Origin: LW23 sp041287705
GTDB taxonomy: Bacteria; Verrucomicrobiota; Verrucomicrobiia; Methylacidiphilales; UBA1321
NCBI GenBank assembly: GCA_041287705.1
Contig: JBGGNE010000099.1
Location: 1 to 13,686, forward strand
Direction of reading: 5' to 3'
Length of the DNA: 13,686 nucleotides
Shown: in pieces, positions 5,734-12,379 of the stretch
Numbering within the stretch: the stretch's first letter is position 1
Layout: each line of letters starts with the position of its first letter
Made by a program: the position numbers and the translations under genes
The notes under the pieces: generated by a model
Seen by the model: the letters and a program-made list of their open reading frames with translations, nothing else
What the model was told of the DNA's origin: nothing
Database searches by the model: none

Positions 5734-7164
5734 TTACGACAGCGCGCCGGCCAGCGTCTCCGCTTTCAGCTTGGGCAGAGGCAGAGCGCTGCTGCAATTG
5801 CTCGTCTTGGGCAGCATGTTCTCGCCATTGGTGCGGATGACTTCGCTGTACCAGCCGGCGGAATCCTTCAGCGTGCGCTCCTGCGTGGTGTAATCCACGT
5901 GCACGAGGCCGAAGCGGTGCTTGTAGCCTTCCGCCCACTCAAAGTTATCCATGATGGACCACTGGAAATAGCCCTGTACGTCAACGCCGTCTTCGATGGC
6001 GTGGTGCAGTTGCAGAAGGTAGCGGTGAAGGAAGTCGATACGATTCGTGTCATGCACGCGGCCGTCCAGCGCCACCCAGTCGTGGCAGGAGAGACCGTTT
6101 TCCGTCACAACGATCGGCAGCTTGTAGCGTTCCGCCAGGAACTTCGGGCCCCAGCGCAGGGATTCCGGCGTGCGTTTCCACAGGAAGTGCGTGTGAGGAT
6201 GGCCGGGATGCGTCGGCACGGCAATCGGATCGCCGTTCGGGCCGGCGGTAACGGCGGTACCCTGGTAAATATTACAGCCATAGAAATCCAGCGGCTGCTT
6301 GATGACTTCCATATCGGAATCGGGGAAGCGCGGGGCGTTCTTGCCGTAGGCGCGCAGACCGGCTTCCGGGTATTCGCCAAACACCACGGGGTCGCCCCAC
6401 CAGGTATTATTCCACAGGTTATCGCCGTAGACGGCTTCCATGCCGCGCTTGGCTGCCGCTGCATCGTCGGCAGACTGACCTGCGGGGAAATACGCGACAC
6501 CCACGGGTGCCCAGCCAATGATCGGGGTCTTCTGAGCGCGGGAGCGAATCACCTGCGTGGAAAGACCGTGCGCCAGCAGGCAGTTGTGACCGGCGGCCAG
6601 TACTTCGCGCATGCCAAGCTTCAGGCCCGGAGCGTGCTCGCCGGTGCTGTGGCCCATGCCGATAAAGCACTGCGGCTCGTTCAGCGTCATCCAGTGTTCA
6701 ACGCGGTCCGAAAGGCGATCGACGATCACCGCGGTGTAGTCAGCAAACCATTTGGGGCTGTCGGAGTTGAGCCAGCCGCCGCGCAGGAAGAGGTCGTAGG
6801 GGTAATCCCAGTGAAACAGCGTTACCCAGGGCTGAATGCCGGCGCCCAGCAGCTCATCCACCAGCTTGTCATAAAAATTAAGGCCGGTCTGGTTTACGGA
6901 GCCGACACCATGCGGAATAACGCGGGGCCAGGAGACGGAGAGGCGGTACGCCTTCAGGCCGATGTTCTTCATCAGCTGTACGTCTTCCACGTAGCGGTTG
7001 TAGTGGTCGCATGCGACTTCGCCCGTATTGCCCTCCCACACTTTGCCCGGTTGGCCGCAGAGCATGTCCCACACGGAAGGCCCTTTGCCTTCGGTGTCCC
7101 AGGCTCCCTCGATTTGATATGACGCAGCAGCTGCGCCCCAGGTGAAGTTTTTAGGAAAACTCAT
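5734..7164 (-). CDS. Glycoside hydrolase family 1 beta-glucosidase
   Basis: This 476-residue retaining beta-glycosidase of the (beta/alpha)8 GH1 type cleaves terminal beta-linked glucose (or galactose and related sugars) from cellobiose-like or aryl glycosides in the cytoplasm; no signal peptide is present. Motifs in order: FPKNFTWGAAAASYQIEGAW (3-22, with Q17 in the glycone site), FHWD (117-120), acid/base E163 in TLNEPQ, and nucleophile E355 in VTENG. NFEWAEGYKHRFGLVHVDY (407-425) contains the Trp/Glu aglycone-region signature. Length is normal (about 450-480). The ATG at 7162-7164, directly before SFPKNFTWG, is where GH1 proteins usually begin; the open frame continues to 7245 without family similarity. 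No Shine-Dalgarno is visible. The last 25 residues extend past the usual GH1 end. It is divergent from an FAD oxidoreductase. Confidence 0.95.
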   Translation of the reverse strand: MSFPKNFTWGAAAASYQIEGAWDTEGKGPSVWDMLCGQPGKVWEGNTGEVACDHYNRYVEDVQLMKNIGLKAYRLSVSWPRVIPHGVGSVNQTGLNFYDKLVDELLGAGIQPWVTLFHWDYPYDLFLRGGWLNSDSPKWFADYTAVIVDRLSDRVEHWMTLNEPQCFIGMGHSTGEHAPGLKLGMREVLAAGHNCLLAHGLSTQVIRSRAQKTPIIGWAPVGVAYFPAGQSADDAAAAKRGMEAVYGDNLWNNTWWGDPVVFGEYPEAGLRAYGKNAPRFPDSDMEVIKQPLDFYGCNIYQGTAVTAGPNGDPIAVPTHPGHPHTHFLWKRTPESLRWGPKFLAERYKLPIVVTENGLSCHDWVALDGRVHDTNRIDFLHRYLLQLHHAIEDGVDVQGYFQWSIMDNFEWAEGYKHRFGLVHVDYTTQERTLKDSAGWYSEVIRTNGENMLPKTSNCSSALPLPKLKAETLAGALS

Positions 7165-7240
7165 GTCAGTCAGTCGGTCGGTGTGTATCGCGTAAGCGTA
7201 GAAAAGTCGAATCGTGCTTGATGCCGGACGTCGGGCTTTC

Positions 7241-7264
7241 GGCAAGCGTCCGTGAGCAAACGCT
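7241..7264. promoter_or_regulatory. Possible regulator-binding words near the GH1 promoter
   Basis: GGCAAGCGT (7241-7249) and CAAACGCT (7257-7264) recur elsewhere in the same spacer: the first is repeated exactly at 7457-7465, and the second is the reverse complement of AGCGTTTG at 7461-7468. The AA-N-CG-N-TT core resembles LacI/GalR-family operators, which would suit sugar control, but no regulator gene is in the window. Confidence 0.3.
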
Positions 7265-7456
7265 AGATTATGCGCAAATGGCGCAGAGGTATAAGTTGAT
7301 CCCTGACCCTTATTGTGTCATTTACCGATCAGCTTAAGCGCATCTCGCACGCATGGAGATAACTGCAGCACGCAGGGCCGCACTTGATTTCGACAGATAG
7401 ATAACGGAGGAGAGTGCATTGATGTGCATTATCTTTTAAAGCGAGAAAGCAAAATA

Positions 7457-7468
7457 GGCAAGCGTTTG
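7457..7468. promoter_or_regulatory. Candidate LacI-family-type operator
   Basis: CAAGCGTTTG (7459-7468) is a 10-bp imperfect palindrome (8/10 symmetric) centred on CG, matching the AA-N-CG-N-TT core known for LacI/GalR operators. It lies 215 bp before the oxidoreductase start and 293 bp from the glucosidase start. Weak on its own; supported by related words at 7241-7264. Confidence 0.3.
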
Positions 7469-7662
7469 TTTGCAGAGTCAGGCCTGGTGTTGCATACTTA
7501 CCGTGCATAAATTCAGCATCCCCGCGTTACGGATTAAGCATCGAAATCAGCATTCGACACAGCCTAAAGCTTTTCTTCTCTGTCTGGGTCTTTATCCTGT
7601 TCAATGACAGCGGCTCCCCGTCGGATATGACCGCGCGCCGCAGATTCCCCATTCGTTTGTCT

Positions 7663-7668
7663 TATAAC
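7663..7668 (+). promoter_or_regulatory. Possible -10 box just before the oxidoreductase
   Basis: TATAAC (5/6 to TATAAT) ends 14 bp before the ATG at 7683, which would give a 5' leader of only about 8 nt. No good -35 hexamer is found 15-19 bp upstream, so confidence is low. Confidence 0.25.
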
Positions 7669-7682
7669 GCAATTCTTTTTCT

Positions 7683-9101
7683 ATGAAGCATTTCAATCTC
7701 CCCAGCCTTGCCCTGCCTCTGGATAATTCCTGGGACGTTATAGTCGTTGGCGGTGGTCCGACAGGCTGTACGGCGGCGGCCGCGGCTGCTCGCGAAGGCG
7801 CCAAAACCCTGTTGATTGAGAGCACGGCATCGCTGGGCGGCTCCGGAACAAGCTCACTGGTACCCGCGTGGTGCCCCTTTTCCGATAAAGAAAAGATCAT
7901 TTATCGCGGCCTGGCCGAGCAGGTGTTCAACAGCAGCAAGGAAGGCGTCGCGCATGTCAGGAAGTCCGACCTGGACTGGGTGCCCATCGATCCCGAACGC
8001 CTCAAGCGCGTGTATGATGATCTGCTGGCGAAGTATGGTGTGACAGTGCTGTTTAACACAGCTTTGTCTCATGTGGTGGCCCGGCCGGCAGGGGACGGAA
8101 AGGAAGTCTCCACGCTGATCATTACCAACAAGGCGGGGCTCTCCGCTCTTGAAGCAAAAGTTTACATTGATGCCACCGGTGACGCGGATATCTGCGCATG
8201 GGCCGGCGCGGAGTTTCATAAGGGCAATGCAAAGGGCGAACGTCTGATGCCCGCAACGCACTGCTTTATTCTGGCCAACGTAAATCTTGAGGAATACTAC
8301 AAGGGGCCCAATCTGCACAGCGGCAACAAGAACAGCCCCATCTATGCGATTCTGAACTCCGGCAAATACCCGATCATCCCGGACTCTCACATGTGCAGCA
8401 ATGTTGTCGGGCCTGGCTGCGTGGGCTTCAATGCCGGCCACGTGTGGAATGTCGACAATACGAAGACGGAGACGGTAAGCAGCGCGATGGCCCAGGGCCG
8501 CAAGCTGGCGCAGGCGTATCGCGATGCGCTGGCGGAGTTTCATCCGGCGGCGTTTGGCAACGCGTTTCTGGTGACGACCGGGTCGACGATTGGTATTCGC
8601 GAAACGCGCCGCATTGTGGGCGATTACGTGCTGACGATCGGGGACTATATGGAGCGCCGCACGTTTGCCGATGAAATCTGCCGCAACAGCTATTTTATCG
8701 ACGTGCACCACGCCAAGGAAGAAGCCGCGCTGAGCAAGAATCCCGACGATGTGATGCGCTGGGAAGGCAACACGCACCGCTACGGCAAAGGCGAGAGCCA
8801 CGGTATTCCTTACCGCTGCCTGACGCCCAAAGGTCTGCGCAATGTGCTGGTCGCCGGACGTTCCATTAGTTGCGAGCAGCTGGTTCAGGGCAGCGTGCGC
8901 GTGATGCCTGTCTGCCTGGCCATGGGAGAAGCCGCTGGTATCGCCGCAACCCAGGCACTGAAGTCTCACGACGGCGACGTGCATGCCGTGGATACGGATC
9001 TCCTTCGCAAACGCCTGCAGGAAGAAGGTGGCTATTTGCCTGATTTCGATCCGGCCAATCCTACAGGTAAGATCGCAGTGTCGGCTGTGGCTTCGCATTA
9101 G
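7683..9101 (+). CDS. FAD-dependent oxidoreductase (PF12831-type)
   Basis: This 472-residue flavoprotein starts with a Rossmann dinucleotide fold: WDVIVVGGGPTGCTAAAAAAREGAKTLLIES (17-47), with GGGPTG at 23-28 and the ribose-binding acid E46. IDATGDADICAWAG (about 162-175) is the second FAD motif. The C-terminal YRCLTPKGLRNVLVAGRSISCEQLVQGSVRVMP followed by AMGEAAGIAATQAL is the conserved cap that closes over FAD in this family. The electron acceptor and substrate are unknown; members often sit in carbohydrate-use loci, so oxidation of a sugar or sugar derivative is a reasonable guess given the divergent GH1 gene. No signal peptide or Tat motif, so cytoplasmic. The ATG is preceded by a T-rich tract, not a Shine-Dalgarno. 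Other possibilities are a succinate dehydrogenase/HdrA-like flavoprotein of other role. Confidence 0.85.
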   Translation: MKHFNLPSLALPLDNSWDVIVVGGGPTGCTAAAAAAREGAKTLLIESTASLGGSGTSSLVPAWCPFSDKEKIIYRGLAEQVFNSSKEGVAHVRKSDLDWVPIDPERLKRVYDDLLAKYGVTVLFNTALSHVVARPAGDGKEVSTLIITNKAGLSALEAKVYIDATGDADICAWAGAEFHKGNAKGERLMPATHCFILANVNLEEYYKGPNLHSGNKNSPIYAILNSGKYPIIPDSHMCSNVVGPGCVGFNAGHVWNVDNTKTETVSSAMAQGRKLAQAYRDALAEFHPAAFGNAFLVTTGSTIGIRETRRIVGDYVLTIGDYMERRTFADEICRNSYFIDVHHAKEEAALSKNPDDVMRWEGNTHRYGKGESHGIPYRCLTPKGLRNVLVAGRSISCEQLVQGSVRVMPVCLAMGEAAGIAATQALKSHDGDVHAVDTDLLRKRLQEEGGYLPDFDPANPTGKIAVSAVASH

Positions 9102-9127
9102 CGAAACCGTGGTGATCAAGACATAGT

Positions 9128-9161
9128 GCGCGCTCTGGATGCTGAAGCACCGAAAGCGCGC
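9128..9161 (+). terminator. GC-rich hairpin after the oxidoreductase
   Basis: GCGCGCT (9128-9134) and AGCGCGC (9155-9161) are perfect complements with an inner TGCT-GA-AGCA stem. It is 26 bp beyond the stop. No T-run follows, so termination would need Rho or the next hairpin. Confidence 0.4.
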
Positions 9162-9200
9162 GGGGTGCTTAGCCTTTGGCTCTTCGGTATCCAGGCACGA

Positions 9201-9236
9201 GAGAGCGGTGGGATCATGAGGTATCCCACCGTTCTC
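9201..9236. terminator. Long stem-loop between convergent genes
   Basis: GAGAGCGGTGGGAT (9201-9214) pairs with ATCCCACCGTTCTC (9223-9236) over 14 bp with one G-T wobble and an 8-nt loop. The plus strand continues GGGTTGGTTTGCTT, an imperfect T-rich tail, so it is a good candidate terminator for the oxidoreductase and possibly for the sigma-factor transcript from the other side. Confidence 0.6.
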
Positions 9237-9250
9237 GGGTTGGTTTGCTT

Positions 9251-9277
9251 AGACCAATTCGCAGAGTGAGTTGGTCT
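9251..9277. terminator. Second convergent stem-loop near the sigma-factor stop
   Basis: AGACCAATTC (9251-9260) pairs with GAGTTGGTCT (9268-9277), 10 bp with one wobble and a 7-nt loop. It lies 26 bp beyond the sigma-factor stop on the minus strand, where a mixed tail AAGCAAACC follows. Confidence 0.45.
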
Positions 9278-9302
9278 TACCATCCTTCTGGCTGATCGGC
9301 TA

Positions 9303-10205
9303 TCAGGCGTCGCGGCGCTTCAGGAAGGCGGTGCGCATGCGGCTGAGAGCCAGGCTGTGGATCTGAGAGATGCGGGATTCGGAAACCTGGAAGCGCTCGG
9401 CGATTTCGTTGGTGCGGAGACCTTCGATGTAAAACAGGGTCATTACTTCGAGGTGGCGGGCCGGTAAATTTTTCAGTTCGCTGCGGATGATGGCGATATC
9501 TTCCTGGCGCAGCATTTCCTGGGAGGCGGTGCGGGTGCGGGGATCGGCCAGCACTTCTTCGTGGGTCAGCAGATCATCTTCGCTGCTGACGGCGACGCTT
9601 TCCTGCAGGCTGAACACGTTCGCGGGGCGGAGGCGCTCGGTCAGGTCGTGATATTCTTCCTGGTTCATGCCCATGCGCTCGCAGATTTCGGCTTCCAGAG
9701 GTTCGCGGCCCAGTTCCTGGGTCAGCGCGTCGCGCATCTGGGTCAGCTTGCGGCTGGCGCGGCGGGCGGAGCGGGGCATCCAGTCCTGGCGGCGCAGTTC
9801 GTCAAACATGGCGCCGCGGATGCGGAGTGAGCAGTAGGTGCGGAGGCTGCAGCCTTTGTCGGGAGAGAAATTATCAACCGCTTCGATCAGGCCAACCAGA
9901 CCGGCGCCCTGCAAATCTTCCTGCGCCACGCCGGGATACCAGTAAGCGGGCAGGCGAGAAGCGATCGTTTTGATGAGCGGCATCATGGAACTGATGGCGG
10001 CTTCGCGCTCGGCGGCGCTCTTCCAGCAGCTGACAGCGGGGGCGCTGGTGAGTTCGGCAGCAGCAGCGGTGATCTGCTCGTCTTCGCCGTCTTCCATATC
10101 TTCAATACCGGGCAGCATCAGATCGTCATCGGCCTCAAGCACGGGTGCTGTGGCGGTAAAGCAGCGGGAATCGCGGGCGATAAAAGGAGCGGCAGCAGTT
10201 TTCAT
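9303..10205 (-). CDS. FliA/WhiG-class (sigma-28 type) RNA polymerase sigma factor
   Basis: A group 3 sigma-70-family factor that directs RNA polymerase to a special promoter set; relatives control flagella, sporulation or other programmes. From the ATG at 10203-10205 it has 300 residues. Region 2 spans about 74-147: PGVAQEDLQGAGLVGLIEAVDNF, then LRTYCSLRIRGAMFDELRRQDWMPRS, the sigma-28-class 2.3/2.4 signature. Region 3 covers about 150-195. Region 4 covers about 235-296, ending in a helix-turn-helix TNEIAERFQVSESRISQIHSLALSRMR. It has about 70 extra N-terminal residues with an acidic stretch (EDMEDGEDEQ, 35-44), longer than typical FliA (about 240). The frame is open to a GTG at 10499, adding 98 Ser/Pro-rich residues, but the best promoter lies at 10500-10528, so that start would be lost. 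No flagellar or anti-sigma gene is nearby, so its regulon is unknown. Confidence 0.85.
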   Translation of the reverse strand: MKTAAAPFIARDSRCFTATAPVLEADDDLMLPGIEDMEDGEDEQITAAAAELTSAPAVSCWKSAAEREAAISSMMPLIKTIASRLPAYWYPGVAQEDLQGAGLVGLIEAVDNFSPDKGCSLRTYCSLRIRGAMFDELRRQDWMPRSARRASRKLTQMRDALTQELGREPLEAEICERMGMNQEEYHDLTERLRPANVFSLQESVAVSSEDDLLTHEEVLADPRTRTASQEMLRQEDIAIIRSELKNLPARHLEVMTLFYIEGLRTNEIAERFQVSESRISQIHSLALSRMRTAFLKRRDA

Positions 10206-10494
10206 GGAAGAGGGAATGAGGGAGGAGGAGGAGTGAGAGGGAACATTGGAGCCTGCACCAGCGCCCGACGGGGAGAAGGCGGTCATGCTTACTGCGGCGG
10301 GGATCGACCCGCTGTTCTGTGACCGGAGGCTCCTGCTGGTGTTCGCTTTACGGGGTGTCCGGGAGTCTCCGGAAAGGTCCGTCCGCGACAGTGCGGCGAG
10401 AGCGCCTGAAGCTGGACGTTGCTTTCGGGAGACTGCCGGGCTTTGGAAACCCGATAGGTCGCGAACAACAGCTGAGGGAGTAGAATTGTTGTCG
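10206..10494 (-). promoter_or_regulatory. Long, foldable 5' leader of the sigma-factor gene
   Basis: If transcription begins near 10494, the untranslated leader is about 290 nt. On the minus strand it holds several stems. An 8-bp stem with a bulge pairs the very 5' end (around 10490) with about 10465. A 7-bp hairpin sits at 10437-10453. A 13-position helix with one mismatch pairs 10422-10434 with 10364-10376 and encloses smaller stems (CCGC/GCGG at 10383-10386 and 10393-10396). A 5-bp GCGGG/CCCGC hairpin lies at 10297-10312. The last 35 nt before the ATG are almost all C and T, including repeated CCTCC, the same sequence as the anti-Shine-Dalgarno itself. I do not recognise a known riboswitch class. 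The alternative is that it is a coding N-terminal extension from GTG 10499. Confidence 0.45.
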
Positions 10495-10499
10495 ATCAC

Positions 10500-10528
10500 G
10501 CTATATAAGAACGCAATCTTGATGCCAA
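10500..10528 (-). promoter_or_regulatory. Promoter of the sigma-factor gene
   Basis: On the minus strand TTGGCA (10523-10528, 5/6 to TTGACA) is followed after 17 bp by TATAGC (10500-10505), or after 15 bp by the overlapping TATATA (10502-10507). Either places the start point within a few bases of 10494, downstream of the most distal in-frame GTG codon (10499). Confidence 0.5.
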
Positions 10529-10896
10529 CTGCGGGGCGGCGGCGCCTGAAGTAAACCGAACATATTGATTGTGAACGGTTTGTGGATCTCTAAATTAGGC
10601 TGGCACATATATCGCACCCTGGCACACCTAAAAAAACCCTGCAAATTTTGCAGAAGGAGACTTTATTTCCTGAATTCCTTGCCGTAAGGCATCCCCCTGA
10701 CAGCCCTTTCCCTTCGGTGTTCCCCAGATGCAGCAACCATTCTGCAAGTTTTACAGCCTAGGTAAGAATAGCAAAAATACCTCGTTTCCCCTCTGTACAG
10801 CATTTTTTGCGGGCCGGGGCGGCGGGGTTTCCGTCACCCGGTTTTACACTAAACGAATGCGCGAAGGACGACTTGCGGAAGGCGACTGCAAAAATT
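10529..10896. other. Non-coding spacer between the TauE-type gene and the sigma-factor promoter
   Basis: No convincing gene in these 368 bp. It contains a near-perfect palindrome CTGCAAATTTTGCAG (10639-10653) next to an A7 run; read on the minus strand this is a 7-bp stem followed by GG and T7, resembling a terminator with a one-base loop. A GC-rich block (10812-10845) could pair CCGGG with CCCGG. An open plus frame at 10728-10913 has no start signal or protein-like composition. Confidence 0.4.
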
Positions 10897-10917
10897 TCAA
10901 ACGCCTGTTTTAGGCAG
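10889..10917 (-). terminator. Small hairpin and T-rich tail overlapping the TauE-type stop codon
   Basis: GCCT (10903-10906) and AGGC (10912-10915) form a 4-bp stem on the minus strand, followed by GTTTGAAATTTTT, which includes the stop TGA. The stem is short, so termination here would be weak. Confidence 0.3.
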
Positions 10918-11691
10918 TGAACTCCAGATAAGATGCACCGCCGCGATTGCCGTAAAGATCAGCAGCAGCGGATCGAAAATGCGCTGCGGAATGCGGACCA
11001 CGATCCATTTACCCGCATAAACTCCCGCCACTACCACAGGTGCCAGCACCAGCCCCAGACTGAGCGACCCTGTATGAATCAGCCCCATGCCGGCGCTGAA
11101 GGGCACCTTAAAAATATTGAGAATGCAGAAAAACCAGGCCATCGTGCCGATGAGTTCCATCTTCGGCAGCCGCACCGCCAGCATGAAAAGGCTCATGACC
11201 GGCCCGGCCGCGTTAGCCAGCATCGTTGTAACGCCGCCCAGCCATCCCATGATGTAGGCGAAGCGTTTCTTCTGAAAGAACTCGTCCAGCCACTTGCCCT
11301 GCGCATTGCGCCAGAGCTGAAAGATCACCAGCGACAGCACCAACGCCCCCAGCAACGGACTAAAGATAGCCTTACTCATGTGCGACATGAGCCAGCATCC
11401 GAGGCATACCCCCAGCATACTTGGCAGCAGCAGATTGCGGATATGCCCCCAGTGCGCATGCTCCCCATAGGCCCGGACGGCAAAGACGTCGCCCATAATC
11501 AGAAGTGGCAGCACTGCACCCGTGCTTGCCTTGGCGTCCATCACCTGCGCCATAAGGACAACAACAGCCATGCCCACCCCGGCAAGCCCGCCTTTGGAAA
11601 GCCCCACGCAGAACGCCGCCGCCACAGCCAGAGCCCACTGCCACATTTGCATATCGGCCAGACTGAAATGGTTGGAAAGCTGTTCGGGCAT
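10897..11691 (-). CDS. TauE/SafE (TSUP) family membrane permease
   Basis: A 264-residue polytopic inner-membrane protein of the family whose characterised members export sulfite, sulfoacetate or other small organosulfur and organic anions. The first membrane helix (19-50) carries the family signature GLSKGGLAGVG (30-40). A second repeat begins IMGWLGGVTTMLANAAGPVMSLFML (147-171), the internal duplication typical of TSUP. Further hydrophobic segments lie near 60-76, 86-103, 110-127, 180-200, 212-230 and 239-257, about eight helices in all. Length is typical (250-270). I chose the ATG at 11689-11691; the longer frame to 11778 adds a polar Ser/Pro-rich stretch unlike the family. There is no Shine-Dalgarno; a C/T-rich tract precedes the ATG. 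The substrate cannot be told. It is divergent from the small membrane protein with a 150-bp gap. Confidence 0.88.
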   Translation of the reverse strand: MPEQLSNHFSLADMQMWQWALAVAAAFCVGLSKGGLAGVGMAVVVLMAQVMDAKASTGAVLPLLIMGDVFAVRAYGEHAHWGHIRNLLLPSMLGVCLGCWLMSHMSKAIFSPLLGALVLSLVIFQLWRNAQGKWLDEFFQKKRFAYIMGWLGGVTTMLANAAGPVMSLFMLAVRLPKMELIGTMAWFFCILNIFKVPFSAGMGLIHTGSLSLGLVLAPVVVAGVYAGKWIVVRIPQRIFDPLLLIFTAIAAVHLIWSSLPKTGV

Positions 11692-11841
11692 GTAGGAAGG
11701 AGCGGCGGGCGAAGAAGAAGAATAAACTGAACTGGGATTCTTCGGCCAGAATGCTGCCGGTTTTCGGGCAAATGTCACGCGGCAAGCAGATTGTCGGAAT
11801 CGCTTCTCTGATTTCGCCCCTCTGTCATCTGGGGGTTTGAC

Positions 11842-12369
11842 ATGCGTGGACTGGTATCCAAAAGTAATTTTACTGTGCCACTTATCGAAATTCTCTCCGT
11901 GATTGCACTGCTGCTTGTTGGGGGCGGGCTTTTTTATTATTTTTACTGGGTAAGCACGGCACCTGTGGAGCTAAGGCGTACCTATGCGGAGCCACCGCCG
12001 AAGATGGCTCCGGCAAGGCCACCTCTAAAGTTTGCCTCTCCATACGACTATCTGCGGCGGGCATATTTTGCGCCGTTTCTGATCCTCATCCCGCTCGTCG
12101 TATTATTTGTTGTGGATCGGCGTTACAATTTTGCCTCTGTACAGCTTTACGTATTAAGCGCTGTACATCTGTATTTTATCACCTCTTCTTTGCAGTACCA
12201 GAGTGTGTACTCCAATGGCAATCTGTTTACTCGTGAAGAGAATCCGCAAGCTTACTGGGAGGTAGTTCGATTTTTGCTCTACATTTACTTTGGCATGAAT
12301 GCGGCCTATTTGGGACTGCTGGGCCTCATGGAATGTCTGTTAATATGGTGGCCGCTTACATGGCGCTGA
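11842..12369 (+). CDS. Small multi-spanning membrane protein of unknown function
   Basis: This 175-residue protein is not one I recognise. It has a hydrophobic segment near the N-terminus (about 13-38), a Pro-rich loop (50-62: EPPPKMAPARPP), two closely spaced segments (about 75-91 and 97-115), and a C-terminal one or two (about 141-170), so four or five membrane helices. It is rich in Tyr, Phe and Trp. The frame is intact, and the hydrophobic periodicity supports a real gene. Base composition is more A-T rich than its neighbours, hinting at recent acquisition or relaxed codon use. The ATG at 11842 follows a G-run (GGGGG, 11830-11834) that may serve weakly as a ribosome site. It ends 10 bp before the convergent M14 gene's stop. 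Confidence 0.65.
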   Translation: MRGLVSKSNFTVPLIEILSVIALLLVGGGLFYYFYWVSTAPVELRRTYAEPPPKMAPARPPLKFASPYDYLRRAYFAPFLILIPLVVLFVVDRRYNFASVQLYVLSAVHLYFITSSLQYQSVYSNGNLFTREENPQAYWEVVRFLLYIYFGMNAAYLGLLGLMECLLIWWPLTWR

Positions 12370-12379
12370 AGATAAACCA

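Larger units (their letters stand above)
7165..7682. other. Divergent control region between GH1 and FAD oxidoreductase genes (518 bp)
   Basis: No convincing gene is present. The part next to the glucosidase has tandem GTCA/GTCG tetranucleotides (7165-7180). A-T rich stretches at 7265-7345 and 7430-7520 are where promoters would be expected, but no pair of boxes with good spacing stands out. Recurrent GCAAGCGT/AGCGTTTG words are listed separately. A five-codon ATG-to-TAA frame at 7422-7439, preceded by GGAGGAG, is too short to call. Confidence 0.5.

Noticed and set aside
5899..7122. Long plus-strand open frame opposite the glucosidase
   Set aside because: Antisense shadow of the GH1 gene caused by high G+C codon use; no start signal and no family features.
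7422..7439. Five-codon leader peptide after GGAGGAG
   Set aside because: Too short to support, no attenuator hairpin follows, and it is 240 bp from the next gene.
7854..9119. Minus-strand open frame of 421 codons opposite the FAD oxidoreductase
   Set aside because: Composition (His/Arg/Ala-rich) is typical of an antisense shadow; the plus-strand protein has the full FAD motif set.
10206..10494. Known riboswitch (c-di-GMP-I, cobalamin or TPP) in the sigma-factor leader
   Set aside because: I looked for the conserved cores of these classes and did not find them in the right order, so no name is given.
10206..10499. 98-residue N-terminal extension of the sigma factor from GTG 10499
   Set aside because: Ser/Pro-rich without family similarity, and the best promoter would start transcription just inside it. 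Kept as an alternative, not as the call.
10728..10913. Small plus-strand open frame of 61 codons
   Set aside because: No ribosome site, biased composition, and it overlaps the end of the TauE-type gene on the other strand.
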